Below are positions 5,689-9,294 of a DNA stretch of 9,294 nt, piece by piece. Each line of letters starts with the position of its first letter. Within the stretch, counting starts at the first letter, position 1. The translations under genes and the position numbers were made by a program. The stretch spans positions 1-9,294 of the forward strand of contig CANBQJ010000145.1 of the NCBI GenBank assembly GCA_947371645.1. Reading direction: 5' to 3'. The notes under the pieces were generated by a model. That model did not search any database, was not told the DNA's origin, and worked only from the letters and a program-made list of their open reading frames with translations. The DNA is from Burkholderiales bacterium. Its GTDB lineage: Bacteria > Pseudomonadota > Gammaproteobacteria > Burkholderiales > Burkholderiaceae.

Positions 5689-6921
5689 ATGCGTAAACAT
5701 CTCTCCTGCGGCTTGTCCGCCGTGCTCGGCGCCACTTTGTTGGCCGCCTTCACCCCTGCGTCTGCTCAGGCCGTCTACCCGGCCGCCAACGCTTCTGTGG
5801 TGCCCAGCAAGGACGCCTTCTACACCTCGCCCTCGGCCGCTGTGCTGAACGCTGCCGCGCCGGGTGCCGTGCTGCGCTACCGCACCACGCCCAACGCCAG
5901 CTACGCATCGTCGGTGAAAGAGGTCTACCAGCTGATGTACCGCACCACGGACGGCCAAGGCAAGCCCACCGCTGCGGTCACCACGCTGCTGATCCCAACG
6001 GCCGCACCGGCCACGGGCCGCAAGCTGCTGGCCTTCCAGTCCTTCTACGACAGCCTGTCGCTGGACTGCTCGCCTTCCGGCCTGACGCTGACCAACAAGC
6101 TCTTTGAGAAAAACACCATCAACCCGGCGCTCAAGGCTGGCGTGCTGGTGGCCATGGCCGACTACGAAGGCCTGCAGTCGCAATGGATCGCTGGCCCCAA
6201 CACGGCGCATGGCGTGCTGGACGGCATCCGCGCGGTGGAGAACTTCAGCAAGAGCGGCCTCAACAAGTCCACTCCGGTGGCCTTGATGGGCTACTCCGGT
6301 GGCGGCCATGCATCGGCCTGGGCCAATGAAGTGGCACCTGAATACGCGCCTGAGCTGAACATCGTGGGCTCGGCCATGGGCGGCATCCCGGTTGACCTGC
6401 TCAATGTGGCCAAGAAGGTGGACGGCACCTTGTTCGCCCCGGTCTACTTTGGCGCCGTGGTGGGCTTGTCTCGCGCGTACCCTGAAATCGACCCCAACAA
6501 GTACGCCACCGCAGCCGGCAAGGACATGATCACCGACATGGGCAGCCGTTGCCTGCTGGGCAGCCTGGAAGGCCAGCCCGACATGCTGATTGCCAAGTAC
6601 ATGTTCCAAAAGGGCAGCAAATTCCTGAGCGACCCCAACTTCCTGGACCTGCCTGAGATCCAGGCCATCGGTGAGCTCAACAAGCTGGGCAAGCGCGTGC
6701 CCATGGCGCCGATGTACATCTATGAAGGCTCACAAGACGAGATCATGCCGTTGGCCGACGTGGACGCCCTGGTGCAAGGCTACTGCGCTGCCGGCAAGGC
6801 CGTGCAGTACAACCGCGTGGCCGTTGGCGACCACCTGAGCCTGGCCGTGTCGACCTTGCCGTCCATCAACTACGTGCTGGACCGTCTGGACGGCAAGCCC
6901 GCGCCGACCACCTGCAAGTGA
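5689..6921 (+). CDS. Secreted LIP-family lipase/esterase (secretory lipase, PF03583 type)
   Basis: This 410-residue exported alpha/beta hydrolase should hydrolyse ester bonds of lipids or other esters outside the cytoplasm. Signal peptide 1-28 ends in ASAQA. Seen: FYDSLSLDCSPS (119-130), typical of the family described from Candida secreted lipases; the block GVLVAMADYEGLQSQWIAGP (151-170); nucleophile elbow GYSGGG with Ser203; the following HASAWANEVAPEYAPELN; probable acid Asp350 in YEGSQDE; and probable catalytic His382 in VGDHLSL. Cys127 and Cys288 may form a disulphide. Length fits the family. The start is set by the ribosome site at 5676-5682. G+C is higher than in the preceding gene (38 of 60 in 6361-6420). 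It converges on the LipA-type lipase only 30 bases away, across a hairpin. It may prefer small esters or polymers rather than triglycerides; the sequence does not decide this. Confidence 0.88.
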   Translation: MRKHLSCGLSAVLGATLLAAFTPASAQAVYPAANASVVPSKDAFYTSPSAAVLNAAAPGAVLRYRTTPNASYASSVKEVYQLMYRTTDGQGKPTAAVTTLLIPTAAPATGRKLLAFQSFYDSLSLDCSPSGLTLTNKLFEKNTINPALKAGVLVAMADYEGLQSQWIAGPNTAHGVLDGIRAVENFSKSGLNKSTPVALMGYSGGGHASAWANEVAPEYAPELNIVGSAMGGIPVDLLNVAKKVDGTLFAPVYFGAVVGLSRAYPEIDPNKYATAAGKDMITDMGSRCLLGSLEGQPDMLIAKYMFQKGSKFLSDPNFLDLPEIQAIGELNKLGKRVPMAPMYIYEGSQDEIMPLADVDALVQGYCAAGKAVQYNRVAVGDHLSLAVSTLPSINYVLDRLDGKPAPTTCK

Positions 6922-6939
6922 TGCGTCGTTGACGACGCA
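6922..6939. terminator. Hairpin between convergent lipase genes
   Basis: TGCGTCG (6922-6928) and CGACGCA (6933-6939) pair perfectly around TTGA, starting one base after the stop of the upstream lipase and ending 12 bases before the stop of the opposing one. It has no T-run. Its position suggests a compact bidirectional terminator or a barrier to read-through antisense RNA. Confidence 0.5.
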
Positions 6940-6951
6940 GGGCCAAGGTGC

Positions 6952-7869
6952 TCAGAGCCCCTTGGCCTTCAGGCGATTGGCCTGCTGCACGTAGAAAGCC
7001 ACCGGGTCCGGCGCGCCCTTGCCGATCAGCCCCAGCACCTGGTTGACCTCGTCGAGGTGGTTCCAGGGGTAGTCGTCGCGAAGCACCTTGCCCCAGTGGG
7101 CGGCGCAAACGGTGACCAGGCCGTCGCTGGGCACGGTGGTGGCGTTCAGGATGGCGTCGGACGGGTCCCAGCTGTTGGTCTTGGGCTGGTTGCCTGCAAC
7201 CGAATAGAAGTAGATGCCGCTGGCCGCCTGTTCAGGCCCTTGGCCACAGGCCGTGGTGGGCGCACCGGCAGGGAAGCGGGTGTTGAAGGCGGCGGTGTTC
7301 TGGGCCCAGGCGAGCAGGGCAGCCGGGTCTTGCGGCAGCTTGGGGGCGCCAGACAGCCAGTCGATCAGGGCGCCCAGGGTGGCGAACGTCTTGGGCTGGG
7401 TCACCAGCAGCTGCTGGATGCCGTCGGCTGGCAGCGAGGTGTCGATGGTGTGCGGGCTGCCCACGGTGCTCACGCTGGCCACCACTTGAGGCGCCACGCC
7501 GGCCACGTAGCGCGCCGTGGGGCCGCCCTGGCTGTGCCCGATCAGGTTGAATTTCTTGTAGCCCTTGGCCGCCTGCCAGGCCTTGAGCTGTTGCAGCAGC
7601 TGTTCGCCCCGCACGTCGTTGTCGTTGACGGCAGAGACCTGGGCCACCAGCACGGTGGCGCCCGCCTTGCGCAAGGCATCGGGGATCTGGTACCAGTAGT
7701 CGACACCCAGGATGGTGTCAAAACCCATCAGGCCATGCACCAGAACGATGGGGTATTGGGTGCGGGCATCGGTGCTGCTGGCGGTGACTGCCGCGGTCGC
7801 GGCCTGGGTGCAGGACGTCAGCGCGGCAAGGCTCAGGGCCAGCGCGGCCAGGCGAAGGGGGTGTTGCAT
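6952..7869 (-). CDS. Triacylglycerol lipase, Pseudomonas LipA-type (family I.1)
   Basis: This 305-residue exported lipase closely follows P. aeruginosa LipA: YPIVLVHGLMGFD (39-51, oxyanion hole), GVDYWYQIP (55-63), GHSQGG with nucleophile Ser113, DPSDAIL (235-241), catalytic Asp249 in SDGLV, WNHLDEVNQ (269-277) with catalytic His271, and a closing QQANRLKAKGL. LipA's calcium ligands are matched by Asp235, Asp273, Gln277 and Leu281, and its disulphide by Cys208 and Cys255. Family members need calcium and a membrane-anchored Lif foldase, and leave by type II secretion; no classic lif gene adjoins. The N-terminus reads LTSC at 17-20, a fair lipobox with +2 Thr, so the protein could be an outer-membrane lipoprotein; cleavage by signal peptidase I near ATA is the alternative. 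The start has CGGAG 4 bases upstream. It is preceded by a palindrome and separated from grxC by hairpins, so it probably has its own promoter. Confidence 0.93.
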   Translation of the reverse strand: MQHPLRLAALALSLAALTSCTQAATAAVTASSTDARTQYPIVLVHGLMGFDTILGVDYWYQIPDALRKAGATVLVAQVSAVNDNDVRGEQLLQQLKAWQAAKGYKKFNLIGHSQGGPTARYVAGVAPQVVASVSTVGSPHTIDTSLPADGIQQLLVTQPKTFATLGALIDWLSGAPKLPQDPAALLAWAQNTAAFNTRFPAGAPTTACGQGPEQAASGIYFYSVAGNQPKTNSWDPSDAILNATTVPSDGLVTVCAAHWGKVLRDDYPWNHLDEVNQVLGLIGKGAPDPVAFYVQQANRLKAKGL

Positions 7870-7879
7870 GGGGCTCCGT

Positions 7880-7904
7880 CAATTGTTATGTGCGTGAACA
7901 ATTG
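7880..7904. promoter_or_regulatory. Perfect inverted repeat just upstream of the lipase start
   Basis: CAATTGTT (7880-7887) and AACAATTG (7897-7904) are perfect 8-base arms around a 9-base spacer, an AT-rich island in very GC-rich DNA. On the lipase strand it ends one base before the ACGGAG ribosome site. It is either a repressor operator overlapping the 5' leader, or an mRNA stem beside the ribosome site. No clear -35/-10 pair was found nearby. Confidence 0.45.
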
Positions 7905-7922
7905 TCTGCCCAGCCAGGTCGG

Positions 7923-7990
7923 CCCGGCGATCCGGGTATGCCCGCGTTACCGCGCGCTCTTGCGCGCTTGGCGCCCCCCGCCTGCGGGGG
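7923..7990 (-). terminator. Three tandem GC-rich hairpins downstream of grxC
   Basis: Reading away from grxC on the minus strand, three stem-loops follow within 75 bases of its stop: CCCCCG/CGGGGG (7975-7980 and 7985-7990, loop CCTG), GCGCGC/GCGCGC (7952-7957 and 7962-7967, loop TCTT) and CCCGG/CCGGG (7923-7927 and 7932-7936, loop CGAT). There is no T-run. Together they probably end or slow transcription from grxC before the lipase gene. Confidence 0.4.
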
Positions 7991-7997
7991 CTGTTGT

Positions 7998-8258
7998 TCA
8001 GGCGCCGTTGAGCAGGGGCATCAGGCCACCGCTTTGGTCCAGCGCGACCAGTTCGTCGCAGCCGCCCACATGGGTCTCGCCAATGAAGATCTGCGGCACG
8101 GTGCGCCGGCCGGTGATGGCCATCATGTGGTCGCGCTGGGCAGGGTCCAGGTCCACCCGGACCTCTTCAATGGACGCCACGCCCCGCTGCTTGAGCAAAG
8201 ACTTGGCCCGCACGCAGAAGGGGCAGACCTGGGTGGTGAACATCTTGACGGCTTGCAT
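7998..8258 (-). CDS. grxC: Glutaredoxin 3
   Basis: This 86-residue cytoplasmic thiol-disulphide oxidoreductase uses glutathione to reduce protein disulphides and mixed disulphides. The whole protein is one glutaredoxin fold of the normal GrxC length. Seen: active site CPFC at residues 12-15 (CPYC in E. coli), the cis-proline motif TVPQIFIG (53-60), and the glutathione-binding GGCDEL (65-70). It follows the rhodanese gene on the same strand after 170 bases containing a hairpin, as in the E. coli order yibN-grxC-secB-gpsA; here secB does not follow. Ribosome site is weak: GAGG lies about 12 bases before the ATG, partly within a small CCGGCC/GGCCGG stem (8267-8272 and 8279-8284) that might limit translation. 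The identification is secure; the regulatory reading is speculative. Confidence 0.95.
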   Translation of the reverse strand: MQAVKMFTTQVCPFCVRAKSLLKQRGVASIEEVRVDLDPAQRDHMMAITGRRTVPQIFIGETHVGGCDELVALDQSGGLMPLLNGA

Positions 8259-8344
8259 GGTGTGTGCCGGCCTCGCAGGGCCGGTGGCATCAGTTCAGTT
8301 GACGGGGGCGTGGATCACTGGCCAACTGGCCCGCACCACGCGGC

Positions 8345-8358
8345 TGACACGATTGTCA
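8345..8358. repeat. Short inverted repeat in the rhodanese-grxC gap
   Basis: TGACA (8345-8349) and TGTCA (8354-8358) are perfect arms around CGAT, midway between the two genes. It might be an operator for a separate grxC promoter, but five-base arms occur often by chance and no -10 box was seen downstream. Confidence 0.2.
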
Positions 8359-8386
8359 CGCGAGTTGCATCACCGCCGCTGCCGTG

Positions 8387-8416
8387 GGGCCAAGCGTGAA
8401 GGCGTCACGCTGGCCC
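8387..8416 (-). terminator. Long hairpin downstream of the rhodanese gene
   Basis: GGGCC-A-AGCGTGA (8387-8399) pairs with TCACGCTGGCCC (8405-8416) over 12 base pairs, with one bulged A and a 5-base loop, starting 12 bases after the rhodanese stop. No T-run follows on the minus strand. It could be a partial terminator or a processing/stability stem that lets rhodanese and grxC be expressed at different levels. Confidence 0.45.
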
Positions 8417-8428
8417 GGCGTCCAGCCC

Positions 8429-8851
8429 TCAGGCCTTCTCGATCGGCAGGTTGGCTTCGCGCCAGGCCTTGAGTCCGCCGGCAAGCGACTGGGCCTGCTC
8501 GTAGCCCAGCTTGTTCAGTTCGGCCACGGCCTTGCCCGAGCGCACACCACTGGCGCACACCACCACCAACGGGATCTTCTTGTTGCTGGGCAGGCCCTTG
8601 GCCTGGGTGCCGATCAGCTCCAGCGGCACGTTCTTGGCGCCCGCCACGTGGCCGGCGGCGAATTCTTCTGCGGAGCACACGTCAATGACCTGCGCCTTGT
8701 CCTTGTTGATCATCTGCACCGCCAGGGCAGGGCTGAGGCCGCTGGCCCCCGCACCTTCCTTGAGCTGCAGCCACAGCAGGCCACCGCCAGAGGCGATGGC
8801 GGCCACGGCCCAGTACCAGTTGTCGACCAGGAAGTTCAGGGGGGTGCTCAT
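8429..8851 (-). CDS. Membrane-anchored rhodanese-like sulphurtransferase (YibN-like)
   Basis: This 140-residue protein has one N-terminal transmembrane helix (about 12-30, [19 protein letters not shown]) and one rhodanese domain (about 38-138). Seen: [20 protein letters not shown] (55-74), equivalent to the usual DVR..EF..GHI block but with Cys at the Arg position, and the active loop CASGVR with catalytic Cys99, followed by GGLKAW (125-130). Rhodaneses carry sulphur as a cysteine persulphide; the physiological acceptor here is unknown. Gene order with grxC matches E. coli yibN. It is divergent from gpmA across 138 bases. The Shine-Dalgarno is poor (AAGAAAG 11 bases upstream). With few charges before the helix, topology is uncertain, but such proteins usually face the cytoplasm. 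Confidence 0.9.
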   Translation of the reverse strand: MSTPLNFLVDNWYWAVAAIASGGGLLWLQLKEGAGASGLSPALAVQMINKDKAQVIDVCSAEEFAAGHVAGAKNVPLELIGTQAKGLPSNKKIPLVVVCASGVRSGKAVAELNKLGYEQAQSLAGGLKAWREANLPIEKA

Positions 8852-8904
8852 GCGAGGGGGTTCTTTCTTGGGGGTGGGCGCACCTTCAATGCGTGGGCGC
8901 CGGG

Positions 8905-8920
8905 GCGAGATTATAAAATC
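8905..8920. promoter_or_regulatory. Probable shared -10 region of divergent rhodanese/gpmA promoters
   Basis: A short AT island in GC-rich DNA contains TATAAA (8912-8917, plus strand) and a perfect TATAAT on the minus strand (8915-8910). It could serve gpmA, the rhodanese gene or both. No good -35 box lies at the right distance for either, so direction and strength are uncertain. Confidence 0.4.
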
Positions 8921-8989
8921 GCGGGCTTTACCGGGGCGGGATCACTTTTGTGGCATCCGCGCCCGTCAACCCATCTTGAGGCTGCTGCC

Positions 8990-9294
8990 ATGTACAAGCT
9001 CGTGCTGATTCGCCACGGTGAATCGACCTGGAACCTGGAAAACCGCTTTACCGGCTGGGTCGACGTAGACCTGACGCCCACTGGCGTGTCGCAGGCCATG
9101 TCGGCTGGCCAGCTGCTCAAGGCCGAAGGCTACGAGTTCGACGTGGCCTACACCTCGGTGCTCAAGCGCGCCATCCACACGCTGAACTACTGCCTGGACG
9201 CGATGGACCGCATCTGGTTGCCCGTGGTCAAGAGCTGGCGCCTCAACGAGCGGCACTACGGTGGCCTGCAAGGCCTGAACAAGGCCGAGACGGC
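8990..9294 (+). CDS. gpmA: 2,3-bisphosphoglycerate-dependent phosphoglycerate mutase, 5' part
   Basis: The first 101 residues are present; the gene runs off the right edge (full-length homologues are about 250). The enzyme interconverts 3- and 2-phosphoglycerate in glycolysis and gluconeogenesis through a phosphohistidine, in the cytoplasm. Seen: LIRHGEST (6-13) with phospho-accepting His9, [12 protein letters not shown] (17-28), [11 protein letters not shown] (54-64) with Arg60, and [16 protein letters not shown] (85-100) with Glu87 as the likely proton donor; these follow E. coli GpmA almost residue for residue. GAGG lies 8 bases before the ATG. It is divergent from the rhodanese gene, and the AT island at 8905-8920 is the likely promoter. 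The partner catalytic His beyond residue 180 is outside the window. Confidence 0.97.
   Translation, partial: MYKLVLIRHGESTWNLENRFTGWVDVDLTPTGVSQAMSAGQLLKAEGYEFDVAYTSVLKRAIHTLNYCLDAMDRIWLPVVKSWRLNERHYGGLQGLNKAET

Noticed and set aside
5599..6609. A 336-codon minus-strand open frame opposite the LIP-family lipase
   Set aside because: It is rich in His, Arg, Gly and Val with no recognisable motif, and lies opposite a gene with signal peptide, triad and ribosome site.
7057..8472. A 471-codon plus-strand open frame across the lipase, grxC and the rhodanese 3' region
   Set aside because: It is antisense to three recognisable genes, spans their intergenic hairpins, and has the Gly/Ala/Arg/Val-rich composition of a shadow frame in GC-rich DNA.

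Overview
The window looks like chromosomal DNA from a GC-rich betaproteobacterium, most likely Burkholderiales and close to Comamonadaceae. This rests on codon bias, the gpmA, YibN-like rhodanese and grxC neighbourhood, and a protein resembling the accessory foldases (PlcR or Lif type) known from Burkholderia and its relatives. The genus cannot be fixed from sequence reading alone.

Layout. (1) Bases 1-2062, very GC-rich, plus strand: the 3' part of a flavin monoamine oxidase gene, overlapping by ATGA a YUCCA-like flavin monooxygenase gene. (2) Bases 2063-5688, visibly lower in G+C: a Crp/Fnr-type regulator (plus); convergent to it, a membrane-anchored helical protein that may be a secretion foldase (minus); divergent from that, a secreted pectin-acetylesterase/Notum-family hydrolase (plus) ending in a good terminator hairpin. 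(3) Bases 5689-7869: a secreted LIP-family lipase (plus), converging over a hairpin on a Pseudomonas LipA-type (family I.1) lipase (minus) that carries a possible lipobox. (4) Bases 7870-9294: glutaredoxin 3 and a membrane-anchored rhodanese (minus), divergent from gpmA (plus, cut by the window end).

How the parts may work together. The oxidase and monooxygenase are translationally coupled and probably act in sequence on an amine or amino acid; an indole-3-acetate-type route is one possibility. The middle of the window is a small cluster of three exported alpha/beta hydrolases from three unrelated families, plus one candidate periplasmic foldase. Family I.1 lipases normally need a Lif foldase encoded next to them. 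None with the classic motif is present here, so the helical anchored protein is the obvious candidate partner, although it lies closer to the pectin-acetylesterase-like gene. The rhodanese-grxC pair is the front of the rhodanese-grxC-secB-gpsA order known from E. coli; here a lipase stands where secB would be expected.

No tRNA, rRNA, CRISPR array, transposase or complete mobile element was seen. No clearly undescribed system was found; the strongest leads are the oxidase/YUCCA-like pair and the orphan foldase-like gene inside the hydrolase cluster.
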